Shown piece after piece: positions 1 to 13,361 of a stretch of DNA of 64,000 nt. The position numbers were made by a program, and so were the translations under genes. Location of the stretch: NCBI GenBank assembly GCA_947650285.1, contig CANTFL010000137.1, forward strand, positions 372,001 to 436,000, read 5' to 3'. Source of the DNA: Hyaloperonospora brassicae (Eukaryota > Oomycota > Peronosporomycetes > Peronosporales > Peronosporaceae). Each line of letters begins with the position of its first letter. Within the stretch, counting starts at the first letter, position 1. A model generated the notes under the pieces. It was not told the DNA's origin. It saw only the letters and a program-made list of their open reading frames with translations, and ran no database searches.

Positions 1-1
1 G

Positions 2-172
2 AATGCAATAGGCCATCGTAATGCCACTGAAACCCTCCGAGATGTATGCAATGTCAAGCAAGTAGAGCGAGCTCGCATAGTAGATAGTCGTATCCTACTA
101 GTTGCTCTACTTGATGATCTAGTAGACCGCCCTAATGCACTATATCTTGCTAAATTTGCGACAAACAAAAAA
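2..172 (+). CDS. Partial open frame at left edge, unrecognised
   Basis: This frame is open from the window edge for 56 codons and ends at a TGA near 170-172. The residues are mixed and soluble-looking, with an acidic leucine-rich stretch (LLVALLDDLVD). No start codon or family signature can be seen, because the 5' part lies outside the window. It could be the C-terminus of a small protein or a chance open frame, and I do not assign a function. Confidence 0.15.
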
Positions 173-189
173 TGACGCACTTAAAATAC

Positions 190-1714
190 GCTATGATACG
201 TCAAAGCAATTTGCCGCCGCTTTAGCGTCAGAAACGTTTGGTAGATCGACTAAAAGTACAATAAAATCCGTTTTTAATTGCCTTTGACTTACGTTGAGAA
301 AATTCACCAAAACATTAATTTTGCTTGCTATTTCACTGTCTGAAGAATATACGGGAGATGACCTTGAGGCGTCACGTCGCATACTACAGGTCGTCGAAGC
401 CTTTTAAAATCTTGAAGAGCACTGGTACAGGTTGATGCGATCGAAATCGGCAATTGCGTACAATTAATAATGGACTAGATTATAAAAACTTCATTAACAT
501 GTCATTATTTATCTTTAAGATAAGTAAGCGTCTATACAAGAAACGGTTTGCAGCAACGTTCATATGTGATCAGTTGCTTTGTGCTCATACAACAAATTTT
601 GAACCGAAAGCGCGCATTCAGCCTTCAATTCATGGATAACTGAGTCTACGTGGGATCTGTTGGCGAAGGAGCGCGATTGCCAGCTTTCTTGTGATATAAT
701 GCGTGTGGTTATTAGACTTCAAACTGGTCTGGATTGGGAGTCAACTAGTATCGGCTATGTATCAGCATTTCTGTTGTATCCGGCAAGGTCTCTGCTGCGG
801 CTTTAATTATGCACATAAGAGTAAAAACTATGACTTGACACATCCATGAAGAACAATAAAACACCAAATATGGAATGTCACGGTATGTTGACTTTAAAAA
901 ACCTTGAGTGGCCTTGTAGGCACAAGTTTCATAAAAAAGCAGCAAAGGCAGCAGCATCAATACCATTTAGATCGTCAAGGGTTCTGATTTATAAAAGATT
1001 TTATTTTCCACTGAGGTGAGTGCAGCCTCCTACTCGTCAAGATGAAATGCATGTAATACCCACATTAATTGTGGAAAGATGAAGTCAATCATAAAAAAGA
1101 AAGCAAAGAAGGAACCTCGTACAGGTAGCAAGTTATACTTGACCATCTCCGTGTGCTGCTGGCAGAGGAGGTCTTAAGTCCACCACTTCAGCATGGCTGC
1201 GGGCGTCGTATTGGTGCTCTTGGTCATCAATCGCTTGGATATAAATTGGTAAATTCTACTCAGCGGGATCCATCTATAGTAAAAAGATGTGCTTTTAATT
1301 TGGCCTGGACGTCGATGAGGCACCTACAAGTATCAGGACACAACAGAAGAATTTGTCAAGAATCTTTACGATGTAATTTAGATACTACATTGGTACCTGA
1401 AACTAATCTAGGTGCTGAAGACGTAGAAAGAATTTTGGGTATCCGTAACAAGTATATGAAATGTACCTGGATATGGAAGCGCTGGGAAGAGTTGAACATA
1501 ATACAGTAAAAGATAATAAGTGAGGTCGTGAATGGCTTCTTTTAACGAGGAGAATCAGTTTCGCGTATAGAACACGGTTTTGTAAATATTGTAATAATAT
1601 ACATTTGGCCAATTTCGGCGCGAGAGAAGCATGCATATTTTAAATGGGGTGAGTGGTAGTTGTGGAAATAGGAATGATGAAAATCGTATCCCTTCATTTA
1701 TTTAAGATCGTTAA
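190..1714. other. AT-rich DNA, no gene recognised
   Basis: Only short open frames occur here. The longest (1153-1509, + strand, 118 codons) has no recognisable motif and lies in low-complexity AT-rich DNA, so I do not call it a gene. Nothing repeated or structured stands out. Confidence 0.4.
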
Positions 1715-2176
1715 TGCATTTGGGTGAGCTCGCAGGACACAAATTGGTACGAATGTGTCAATATCATTATATGGTCGATTTAAAAACATTTAACTAACAT
1801 CACTCGAGAACAGGTGATGTTGGCGAAGTACTGCCGACCAGGGTAACATATTTTGGTTGCTCCGCTTAATGGTCAATGTATACTGTATGTCAATTAAAAT
1901 AAATAACCAATCACTGTTAGAAGCGCGAAGGGGGTGTGCAAGAAACCCACATAGATATTTGTAGTATAATATAGTTATAATAAAACAAGGATAGATTTTT
2001 AAACAAACATAACTGTATTAAATACAGTCCCTGTTTTTCCTCAAACAGACCCTTCGAGTTCTCTTTACTTCGGCTGCGCTTCCTCGCCACGTGTACGTGA
2101 CGACAGGAGCATGCATCCTGGGATATGTCTATATAGGGTCTTGCCAGTCATCTGGCAAGGAGCGTACCCTGTTACT
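1715..2176 (+). mobile_element. Old solo LTR, family C (gypsy)
   Basis: The stretch lines up from end to end with the solo LTRs at 24483-24949 and 61243-61708. It starts TGCATTTGGGTGAGC, in place of the TGTAACGGGGTGAGC-type start. It contains the ACATCACTCGAG block, the CCAATC/GCGCG core near 1895-1925 and the CATAACTGTATTAAATACAGT block, and ends CCCTGTTACT in place of CCCCGTTACA. It is the most diverged family-C copy in the window, and no target duplication is left. No internal gag-pol sequence adjoins it, so it is a solo LTR made by recombination between the two LTRs of a former element. Confidence 0.65.
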
Positions 2177-5100
2177 ATAAACCCTCTTCAAAATATATGT
2201 ATAACGTAGGTTGAAGACCATTTGATAGTATCGGTATCGTTATTACCAAACTTTTGTATTCTTCGAATTAGCACTGCCACCTATCACTCGCGCAAAGTAG
2301 CTTTGACTTGACTACACGTATCTTAAAAGACGAACTTTGGTCTCATAATCACCACTATCTTCTTTCTTGACTCTTATTCGTTCATTCGTTAAAGTTAACC
2401 TTAACGCGTTGGAATCACACAACATTTTCGCGCATTAAATGGTGGCGAATGTTATACTCTTGGTTGTGCCCGGTGTCTCGAATTGATCGGTTGAATCAAC
2501 ATTTTTATCGACACCTTTTACCTTTGTGTTGTTAACTCGTCTTGCAGCTTTGAAGCTGCTACAAACTTCTAAAGTTACCCCAGTCTGCCCAATTGATGCA
2601 TTGATGTTACGTGAAAAAAGCGCATATGTGTATGGATTGAGTACGTCCTGTCCAAACAAATTGCAACAAATGTGGCAGTGAGTCGTGAAACAAAGTATGA
2701 TGTGCTCGTGCAAAATGAGACCCTTGCTGTATCCGTCAATTTATCAGATAAAAATTCTATGGCCGTTTTGATAATAAGAGTCTCCCGGCTGCTTAGCCAA
2801 TTGATGTAATCTTTGGATGTTTTTTCGAACTCGTATAAATTTACTTATCATGCTCTCAGGAGGAGCTATAATATTAAGCTGCTCAGAATATCTCTCGCGC
2901 TTACAAAAAATTAGTATGCATTCACCCACAGCAGCTCTCATTATGACAGCTTACATGCGAAAGTACTTCTATACGAACGATGCATCTCTGATGTTTATCT
3001 TTCGATTAACCTTCTCTCCATTGATTTTCTGCATTCGTCAACATCTGTGAGGGGTATGGTATTGATCTTGAAAGATCATATTCGTTCGTAATCGTGACCT
3101 TATCAAATATTTTTGGACTCCTACCGCTATTTATTCAGTCGTCCGAACTTACACAGACACTTAAACACTTGAGTTACTAGGTTCTCCACACCAGAAAGGC
3201 ATGATAGGGTGAATATTTCCCAACATACATGTTAAAAAGAGCGCATTTATTTAAAACTGAAAAATAATCATGCCTTGTACTTCATGGTCTTATCAGCAAC
3301 ATTGTGATATTGGCCAATCACTATTACGCACCTAATATAAAGTCGATCAATAAATACATTGTGGGCTATTTAAAGCTTAATTAACCCAACATAAACATCG
3401 CATTTAATGAGTTCGTACCTTTCTTGTACTTGTCAAAGTGCGATTCTACGTACCATTTTAAACACATGAGGAAACGCTCTATAATATTTCTGACTAAACC
3501 TTATAATTTGTTTCTCGTCCGCTACATGCGCTGTCACAAGAATGCGAGACCTAAAGAGCGCTCAACAAAATTACTATTATTGAAGTGATGTGGTCTTCAT
3601 TTAATTATTATAATTTCGGTGTATCTCGTGGGTGCTGATAGTGGTGTTTTGAGAGGCGTCAAAATAGTGCAACATAGTTATGGTGAACGCATGTGCTTGA
3701 ATGAAACGTGTAAGGAGAAAACCGAAAGGTGTCAAGTCCTTTTTGTAGCACATAACATGTCGAGGTGCAAACTTTAAAATATCTATAGGAGTTAAAATTA
3801 TTTGCCCGTGCCGAAGCCTTTTTGTGCACATTCGTGACAAGAATCATCGTATCATGTCCACACTTTTATATTATAAGAGCTGAGTTGCTGACGGAGTGTG
3901 ACTTATAGTAAAAACCAAGCTTGACATTCATTACATCTTGTCGATCGGTCTGTCTTGTATCATCTGTCGCGCGCAATCATTTGGTAAATGAAGTACGTGA
4001 GAAAGTCGTGGGCCTAGCACAAAAGAAAACACAAAAACCAAAGTTTTGCACAGTTTGCATTTATAAGTAATGCTACATTTTTCTACCTTTGGCGTCATGC
4101 CATCATTACCAAAGCATTAATTTGCCTTTGGTCATTATATAGGTAAAAGCTGCAACTTAGGCTTACATTAGAGTAATTTAAAGCGACAATGTGATTAAGT
4201 GATTTTGTGTTAAAAGCTCGAATTGCACATCCGGCTGATTTCGGATCGAGATTTTCGGGTAGATTGCAGTTTTTACAACTAAAATTTGTGTGAGCCGATT
4301 TTTTGAAAGGAAATTCTTTGACTCGATGAAGTTTGTGAGAGTAAAATATTAGTGCGTTGAGACATGTGATTTAGGGTGCAATCGTGCGTTCTGGATTTTA
4401 TTGCTCCAATTTGATTGGGATTATTTGCCCTGCCATGTAAGTTTTGTCAGGAGTACTCCGCCAAAATATACCGGGGATGAAGATTTGCGAAGGAATGAGG
4501 TTTGTCGAAAAGATAAAGAAGTTAAGTGAAGGCATATACTTGCTCACAATGGAAGTGCAATCGCATCGTTAGCGCGATTGCGGTCTATCCCAAATGATAA
4601 ATGTAAATAGCGATTTACGGTCATAGATATTATGATTGGAAGCTAATGTTTGCATACGGATTCGCAGATGCGATGTATCAAAGTGACTGCAAGCTCCGAG
4701 AAGACTGAATCATGATCTGTCATCGGTAAACCGATATTAATAATCCCTTGAGGTAAAAACTCGCGTTAAGACAAGGTCGCATTAGAATAAATTTTCGCAT
4801 TATGTAGCTGACATGTATTACCCACTACTACACGCTATCCGTTGCGTTATTGTAATATAAAAGTTATCGATCAATTTACCGCGAGCCATACTCTGCAATC
4901 AGCAATATTGGCCCACGTTATCAGTCCGGCGTCCGCCATAACCGTCATCATTGACGAGACCGCATTGTCTCGTTGAGGTTCACCGCGCATCGTCTGTAAC
5001 CGTGAATTTATATCTTTATTATCATACAAGACTAGGAAATAGATTGCCGCAAACTTCGTATTTGTGTATCTTACAAAACCCATCACTTTATGCCACCTAT

Positions 5101-6287
5101 CTAAATCCGGTCCATGGTACAAGATCCTCGACCATCGGCCGTTAAATTGTGTTACATCAATATTGTGTACTGCACATCGCTCAGTAGAATTAACATCCGT
5201 AATACGCGCTAGATGGGTATGAGGAGATCCACATGGTACAATAGGGCGATAATAGGCAAGCGACGATGCGAAGAAGCCAATTTGGATATGAGGGGATGAT
5301 GTGTGATATTCTTCGGATTTGTTGAATTGAACATTAGATCAAGCCTTTATAAATTTAGGTATACATTTCGATTTATTTTTCAAGCCTGATATTTGGCGTC
5401 TCGACGATAAAAACGTTTTTGTACCTTTCAACATGGCTTTAAAATATAATATTATCGTAAAATCTCATGTTTTATGCAAGCACACGAAATGCGTACGGAC
5501 GCATCAATAAATATTAGGAAGAGATTTAAGATTGTGGGAGGGCTAAAGCGGAGAGAAGGTGAAGCGAATTATGTATCTCCATATTGTGTACCGCCGTCTC
5601 TTCATTATTGAGAAATCATACAGAGCACGCTAAAAGTATATCTGCATTTGTGGAAAAATGCTTGCATGATGGCCTCAAACTCCTTCGCGATAGCACAATT
5701 ATAAGTTCCGCTGACAGATGTACACCTGGAAAACTGCACGTCGCTTTCAGAAGGAGAATATATAACGTGGGGAAAGTCAATAGGTTAATAGTCAAGTACC
5801 TTGTGATGTAGAGATTTTACAAGCGTGGTGTAATCTATTTTTAACTTAATATGATAAAAATGAACCCGACTTGACTGGTCGAATATCATTAAAGTCGTAG
5901 AGTCGAGGATCGAAAAAGGAAAAAGTCAACAGTTATGACCTGGTACGCCAAGACTTGACGAGCCAAGATTCGACGAGCGAAAGATCGACGAGGGATCAAG
6001 ATAATAAATTGTCCATCCCTCTAGGTATTAGTACAGGACGTTGAGGGGGACGTAGGAGAACGAAAAGGATCATTATAACATCAGGAACGTAATGAGAGAT
6101 GATCAATACAGTGCATAAATTGTATGTCTGAACACGTGTCCACTATTGAGTTATTTACCTGCAAAAACTAGATTATGCCTACTGTCAATACTCGAATATT
6201 ATATCTTGTAGTGGTCTTGATTGGAAGCATCTAGCGTTATGTCGGCCCGGAATGGGAATCACTCGCTTTAAGCAAAAGATAAGCCTC
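2177..6287. other. AT-rich DNA, no gene recognised
   Basis: Both strands hold only short open frames without motifs. Around 5930-6000 there is a short run of related GACGAG-containing words, too degenerate to define a repeat unit. I see no gene, RNA gene or element ends. Confidence 0.4.
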
Positions 6288-6479
6288 GTCGCACAGCGAG
6301 CCAATTACCCAGTAGATGACACCTCTTCGAAGTCTCGTTGCAATGCGAATTGGTGTTTGAGTAGACGACACCGCTTAAAGACTCGTACGTGTCAATTGGG
6401 TTACTCAATCCATGGTACCTCTTAAATAATGGTCGCACGGCGAGTCGGTGTACCAGTAGACGCTACCGCTTCAAGAATC
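6288..6479. repeat. Four imperfect 48-bp tandem repeats
   Basis: Four units follow one another: 6288-6336, 6337-6384, 6385-6431 and 6432-6479 (47-49 bp each). Conserved words are GTCGCA..GCGA at the start, CAGTAGACG..ACC in the middle and CTT(C/A)AAGA.TC at the end. Unit 3 is the most diverged. A 48-bp period equals 16 codons, so this could be the remnant of a coding repeat, but every frame now has stops or no recognisable motif. Confidence 0.7.
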
Positions 6480-8067
6480 GCGAACGGAGATCCAGTAAAA
6501 CAATTCCCGATCCTGTCCAATGACTCGCCAAGCAACGGGCCAATAGAATTTATAACAAGGACACTATTAGACTTCTGGTAAAAGGCATACTGCAATTGGT
6601 TTCCTGTAAAAGCATTGAAATGCCGACTTCTACCCATTAGTACGAAGTCACAAGATCATAGTGATGGAAAGTCGAAGCTCAATCAGCCTTCCTCAAACAA
6701 CTGTTAGTGGTTGGAAGTATTCATGTAGGCGAGAGCTTGAACGGAACTCGAAGAGGCGAACAGCGAAGTGAATTGAACCGGCGCACGAGCCCAACTGCGC
6801 CTACCAGCTCGGCGATTAAATTGTTGTTACTATGACAACATTACCACAGATCTGACCAACTACAAAGGTATTTCTATAAAAAAACATATAATAAATTGTT
6901 TCGGCCTTATTCCTATCGATTGTTGGTTAGCAACAGCACGAGTCAGCTGCTATCGTACCCTCTACCAATAATTCGATCGAGCGAGTGCACCCGTCATGAT
7001 CGGAAAATTTATTTTTTTATGTATATAAAACCACTTGATCTATCGCTTCACGCCGTATAATACCATATAACAAGAAGCTTGACTTATTACCTCTGCTGCA
7101 TGTGATTACCCTTTAGGACTAGCGGAATATACGTCGAAATTATATACGCTCGCTTAGTTTAAATATTTTCGCTTTACTATGTCGGTGCACGCGGAACTCG
7201 CACCAGTGATCACAGGCAATATAATATAAATACACGAAGGCATCAGATATACATGCGATGAATGACGCGTCAGGTTTTCATGAGCATCAATATATTAAAA
7301 ACAGATTTTGTTCTTGTAATTTCTTCTATCCACACAATCGCCTCCTGTCACTGCGTTCGTGAGTACTGTGAAGGCACAGCGCACGGTTGTGTCCCCCATC
7401 CATCGCTAATTTGATGGAATGGTCAATACAAGTATTGATAAATTTTTATTGTAAAATACCTGCATTCACAAGCTAATTGATTAATAATTAATTAATTATA
7501 GCGGAAAGTGACGTTTAATTGTTATATACATGACGGGTACATACCGTCCATGTCAGTACCCAAATAAGATTTGTCTGTGTTTGGCAAAAATTTTTAATTA
7601 TATTATGTATGCATGGGTCTAGGTAGTTTTAATAATTGGTATGCTATCCTGTTACTTAAACTACTTAAATTATGAATTTTGTAAGCTAAGATGTTTGATT
7701 GTTGTGTTTTAATTGTGTTACGACTATAAAGAAACGACTATCCGATTGCGTATTACTTTTAAACAGGTCGATATTAAATTGTTACATGTAAAAAAATCGT
7801 ATATGTACAAAACAAATACCACGATGGGATGGTTGGTTAATTACAAATGAAAATTATCGGGAGAATAAAAATCGGCGCATATAATATAATAAATGCCCGA
7901 GATCATTGAAAAATATGAAAATGCCCTTAGATAAGTGCAAAAAGAAAAAAAGTTGCGTGTTAGTAAATCAAAGTTAGGAGGTACATACAAAAGCACACAT
8001 CCTTAATTGTTCTCGTTTTGAAATTACGGATTTTACCAACTATCACCCTATGCGGGAAGCCGTGGAG
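6480..8067. other. AT-rich DNA with a possible SINE head, otherwise no gene
   Basis: No gene is recognised. On the - strand, 6770-6803 holds TAGGCGCAGTTGG, followed closely by CCGGTTCAATTC. These resemble the A and B boxes of tRNA-derived SINEs, but the spacing is too short for a tRNA. The rest is AT-rich and unstructured. Confidence 0.3.
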
Positions 8068-8136
8068 CCGCAGGAGTTCTGCGATTGCAGCCACAAGTTG
8101 CAGGAGTGCTGCGATTGCTGACGCAACTTGCAGAAG
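8068..8136. repeat. 30-bp tandem repeat, about 2.3 units
   Basis: Units run 8068-8097 and 8098-8127, with a partial third beginning at 8128. Each carries TTGCAGGAGTGCTGCGATTG or a one- to three-base variant. Read on the - strand the unit encodes ten residues rich in Leu, Ala and Ile (LLQLVAAIAE-like), but there is no longer gene around it. Confidence 0.65.
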
Positions 8137-8224
8137 TAGACGCGGGACAAAGGTACGTAAACGCGTGTTCCTTTTATCGGTAGCGGCCGCAAACACGGTC
8201 ATTTAACGCTAGTGTTGTAGATAT

Positions 8225-8490
8225 ATATATGATTGCTATCTTTATAATTGTTTCAGTTGCAGGTATTGATGTTCCTGCTGCTATGTTGTTGTTGTTTTGG
8301 TTGGTATATTAATACTGCTACTGCTGTTTCTGCGTGCTTTTGTAGGTACTGTGCTTGCTGATGTTTATGCTCTATTTTTGCTTTCAATACTGCTTCTACT
8401 GCTAACGTTGTGGTAGGTCCTGCGATCGCTGTAATGCTGCTGTATTGATGATTCTCCTGCTGTTTATGCTGAGAGATACAGTCGTTGCTT
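8225..8490. repeat. Degenerate (TGC/TTG)n trinucleotide-rich tract
   Basis: The tract is rich in TGCTGT, TGTTGT and TACTGCT words, consistent with an old expanded CTG/TTG microsatellite (Gln codons on the - strand) broken up by substitutions. No open frame crosses it. Confidence 0.4.
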
Positions 8491-11400
8491 TGGTTAGGGT
8501 CGCGTGCACGAACATCCTCAGCACGTGCGCGTTGGTGCTCAGTAAAGAAAAGTGCGCGTGTGCGTGTGTGTATAGCTAGATACAGACAAGTATGGTAATG
8601 CTCCTACAGGGATGCGTTTTTAGACTTTCGACACTATTTGATCAACGATGATATTAATGCAACTTGAACTATGAATTGCCAGCACCCATATTGACGGGTT
8701 TGAGTAGGTCGCATCTTGCTGATGGAAATTTCATGGAGAAAGATCATAATTAAAACCAAAACCTGTATCAATGTGCTGCGCACATTAATTCTGTGGCTAT
8801 ATCATGACACTAACAAGAGTACACTAGGGAACGGGCCTTTTCATTTTCGTGTTTGTCTGGGGATTCTTTTTCTAATTTTTTTAAATCGTAATATATATTC
8901 TAATTATCCGAAGTATATTTTTATATTCGTGATGAAATGGGGCATATTCATTTCCGTAAATATATAATATAATTTGGAGATTCCATTACTATGTAAAAAA
9001 AGGTTCCTAAAAAACTTGATATGACAGGTGGCGATAGTGCATCCAATGGTTAAACTTGCTACAGAATTTTTTTAGCTCGATCGGTTTATAGTCTAACATT
9101 TTTGGTGGTACGTACGTCGATACGATTGCAGGTAGCATGATATAGGCTTCATGAAATGTATAGGCTACCCTGATAGTAATTATACATCTAAATGAGTTTA
9201 AAATTATGATAATGATAAAACGAGACGATATCAATCTATCGACTCAGTGACGATCGCGATAGTGGCCAGGATAGTCCCAATCGCTTATGTCTGATTTCAA
9301 GCATTGTGAGAAGGGTCAAAGAATAGAAGGTGACAGCGCACGGTGAACGTATGGACAAAGTTATAGCATTCGCCTTCAAAAATCCAACTTAAGCTTATGT
9401 ATCATGTAGTTCTTAGATAATGTTCAGCCTCCTACCCAAAAAGAACTTTTTTAGTCTATTGACGGTACGACAGACGTTCCCGTGCCTAATCGTTTGTCAC
9501 TGTAATCGTTTGTATACGCCCGTAAAACTATAAAAATAAATCAAATAAATTCGTTGGGCGATGTGAGCCAAATATATATATATAAAAATTTGAGGAGTAT
9601 GCATAAGAAGGTACAGGGCAAAATAACTCTGCATAAAAATGTGGTAGTATTCGAGTAAAGTTAATATATTTTTTTGTTTTAGTATATGTCAAGTCTATCT
9701 CGTGAACTTTCGAGAAAACGATAAGGTATTTGCAAGATCTCTCACCCGTAATATTTCATCTTAGCTAAAATAATTATCTACTGTAGTCCAATGAGACATC
9801 TTTATGCGCCTTTCTGAAGAGTGTTTGACCACGAAAACTAATATTAATTCTTCTAGTATTGGCTAAACTTGCCAGTTAAATCCTCGGCATCTGAATAGCC
9901 ATTTCGATAAGTTGAATTCACGACAAGTGTCAAGATCATTGTCGCTGATCAAAATCTTGCCTTTTTATTTTTTTATACATGGAAGATTTATTCTCTTATT
10001 ATAAAGCGGCACTGCTCAACTCTATCGATGACGTTACTGATACACAATTTACAATTGAATTAAACGTGGCCTGACGAGTTATTTATGACAAAAAGATATG
10101 TTCTCCAAAACATTTCTTCTTATGTATGGTCAAAGTGATAAATACGGATTCTACGTGAATATGAAATACAAATAGGTGCGCATTTCTACTTTATGTTTCT
10201 TTATCTTGTTCATTTGTGAGATATGTTAACTCGTGCGTGATGCATAAATATCTGCCACATTATCATCAGTGTAGGTTGTATATAATGTGTCATTGTTCGA
10301 TAAAACTTCACTGTATGAGATTCTACATCAATGGTACAATGTGACATCAGAAGGATTTGGTTGTCAGTAGTGCATTATGCAAAACCCATAAATCTTAGAG
10401 AGATAGAAGAAGTGTACATCTAGCTGTGCATTATCGCAATACCCCGAGAAGTTATACATATAATTTCTTTCTAGTTAAGCCTCGGATTACGTGGTTACCA
10501 GCCCTCCACTTAAAAACCGTTCTGGAAGAAAATTTGATAGTCACACATTACGCAGCATCAATATAAGGTGTGGAACCTACACAAGGTATATCATCGCCAA
10601 TAACGCAGTCATATTATTTTGTACTCTGCAGATGTATAAGTAGAACGGGCCTTGTATAAGGTCCATGTGTAGTATGCCATTTTTTAATTCTGTAGGTACA
10701 GCCTGTATATACATAGTTCTCGTACCGATATTTTAGTGCCTTTTTCGTGCCGGGCTACCTTATTTCTCCTGAATGTGGTTATCGTCCTTTGGAACAAACG
10801 AGGTTGCCGGATACTCTGGTTTCCTGCCAGACCAGGTAGCCAAATATTGGTTGTTGGTTTTTCATGCCTCTTTTATAATCGTTACTAGATGGTACCGGGG
10901 TCTCCGGGGTGGCATTAGTCCATCTAGTGTGTTGCACAAAATTAAAGGCCCTTTTGTTGGTCTATAAGACATTGAATTTGCTCCACTTACTTGGCACGAG
11001 CGGCACTTCTACACAGCACCAGTGGGGCCGCAAATTAGACCGCATGAGTATCAAATGTCATTGGTTGAGTACTTAAAACGGGCCTACGTTCCAACTATTT
11101 CGAGAAGGGTATATAAAGCCAGATTTAGTAGCTGTACATAATTTTTAATGCCGAGTTTAATCGGGATTTTCCGAAAAACTAAAAACTTCCGGATGTATGC
11201 ATTGCTTAACCCTATCGACGAGACTCGTGAGCTAAAAATGTTCCTTTATCATTCGATGCTTATTTATTTATTCGAAATACTGTTCCAATTATATAAAGAA
11301 GAAGGCCAAGAGGAAATATTAGTCAAGTGAAAGACTTGGTCATGGACAGGATGATGATATCACAATTTGCAGGAACGAGACCAGAGTGTCCGATGAATTG

Positions 11401-13166
11401 GACGTGGAATATTAGAAGATGGTAGTGAGACTTTTAAATTAGGAATGCATGTCAGTGTTAAACAGCATTTGATCCTTATAATCGCTGACGTATTTATTAA
11501 CTTCTGTAATAAGTTGTTGGTGCTTATGTTTTCAGTCCTAAGTTTTTTATCATGTTGTAATGGAAATTAGAGGTAAACGTCAAACGAATTTCGGTGGCTG
11601 CTCTGTCGGGTAGCTATGTAAATTAGGTATTGTTCATGAGAATGCTAATTCGAATACGTACCTAGAAGGTTAAAATGTGACCAAATTTACGTAATTTATA
11701 CATCTGGAGTTTGCCCCTGTTCTAAATAAAATTTATAGAGTTAAGGCAAAAGTGTAACATTAATTAAGCGATACTGCGATTTTCAGCGCTTGGATCCGTT
11801 ATTGAAATATAAAGTTTGCTATATACAAGAAATTGTTAGCGTACAAAAATAACTGTACTTAGCTCCAAGTGAGACATGATGGATCCAAACAATCGTCTCG
11901 CGTACAGCGTATCATATGCAGTTCAAAGCAAACAGACCGATTGTTTGATGAATCTTCTGTCGAGGATACGACGTAATTCGCATTTGATAAATTCAGCTTC
12001 TCAGATCACCTCTATATAGACGGTTGAACGTGTCGGGACTTTTTGTAACTATTATTCAGATATTTTAGATCCGAAATAGTGTCGTATAATCTGAGTTTAG
12101 TAACGGCTATTGTTACTCAAAAACAAGAGCTGTGGCGCCCTGCTCTGCTATTATACGATAAATATGAATGAAAGGGCCTTAAAGCAGAATGAAAGCACGA
12201 TATGGATTTATTTGGATTTACTTTAACGCTTGCTAATTTTGGACAACATCAAACGGACATGCAAAACAGGAGACGAGTAATGCGCATTCATAACACTTAT
12301 TACGGCGGTGAGAAATAAATTTTTATTTGACAGAATTTTGACCATATATTTGTTGTCTTCCATAGCTAAAATCGCATGCGAATATGTGAGAAAAATTATG
12401 CAAGTACATCATAAATATTTATGTACACAATGTTGCGTTTTTTACAGAAAATATAAAATTTCTCGCTTACTGTACTTTACTGGTCAAACATTGATGTTCT
12501 TCGAATCTGAACGCTGTTAAAGATCGCTCGATACTTTGTGAAACGGTTACGGGAGATAAAACGCAATATTTATCACACTGACGTTACACTAGAGACACCC
12601 CAATCATAGAGCATGTCGTTATACGATGCTGCTCATTTCGCAAAAGGTTATTATTACCGATTTAAAATTATATATCACACACATAATCAATCGTATAGGC
12701 CTCTAATCGCTTCACGTTGTGCGGCTTTCCCACGTATCGAATGTATCGGGCTACGGAACGCGCATCGCTTGGAATACTGACTTTGGTAGAAACGGGTGTC
12801 TATTCGCGTGTCGTCATCAAGAAAACATATGCTGGTCGGGTATAATCGTGACAACGAGGGAAATATTGAATCAGCGCTAGTGGTGGTACTTCCACTCGTT
12901 ATTTTATGATAGTTGACCATGACGTTGCAAGGAATGGCAAAAAACGGCGCTACAAATTTCTAGAATCTGACGCGGTCTGCACAATTTCTCTTCAGAAAAA
13001 CTAGCCTTTACTTCGTCCCTGAGACTCTGTCAACCATATTAAAGTAGTATCTGGAGAGACCATACAATGACGTACGTGGGCCGCACCCGCGACCGATCAA
13101 CCCGAAATAAATGTGTTTTGGAACTAAAATGGAAATTCTGGCTATCGCCATAAAAAAGGTCGGAGC
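8491..13166. other. AT-rich DNA, no gene recognised
   Basis: Only short open frames without recognisable motifs occur on either strand. I see no LTR ends, tandem repeats or RNA genes in this 4.7-kb stretch. Confidence 0.4.
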
Positions 13167-13171
13167 GGTAG

Positions 13172-13361
13172 TATAACGGTGTTACACGTCGACTGGTAGT
13201 CGACAATAGGTGTGGTGCACAGAAGGGATGAAAATCTCCTTTAAAACTGATAGTAGAACACAGTATCAGTTGTTGAAGATTGATGCCTCTCATCCATTGG
13301 CTACGAGATCATACAACAAATTTTTAAGACATTAGTTACTAGGTTCAGTACGTTGTTCTAA
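13172..13361 (+). mobile_element. Solo LTR family D, copy 1, left part
   Basis: This is the left 190 bp of an LTR that continues at 21333-21620 on the far side of gypsy-A. Together they make 478 bp, the same length as the uninterrupted copy at 33071-33548 (opposite strand), to which they align throughout. The LTR starts TATAACGG (TGTAATGG in the other copy). Its own target duplication is GGTAG at 13167-13171 and 21621-21625. Confidence 0.85.

Noticed and set aside
1153..1509. 118-codon open frame on the + strand
   Set aside because: No motif, no conserved neighbour, and the composition is like the surrounding AT-rich DNA. Length alone is not enough at this base composition.
6770..6803. A- and B-box-like words on the - strand (tRNA gene?)
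   Set aside because: The two boxes are only about 12 bases apart and no cloverleaf can be drawn. At most it is a SINE fragment, so no RNA gene is called.
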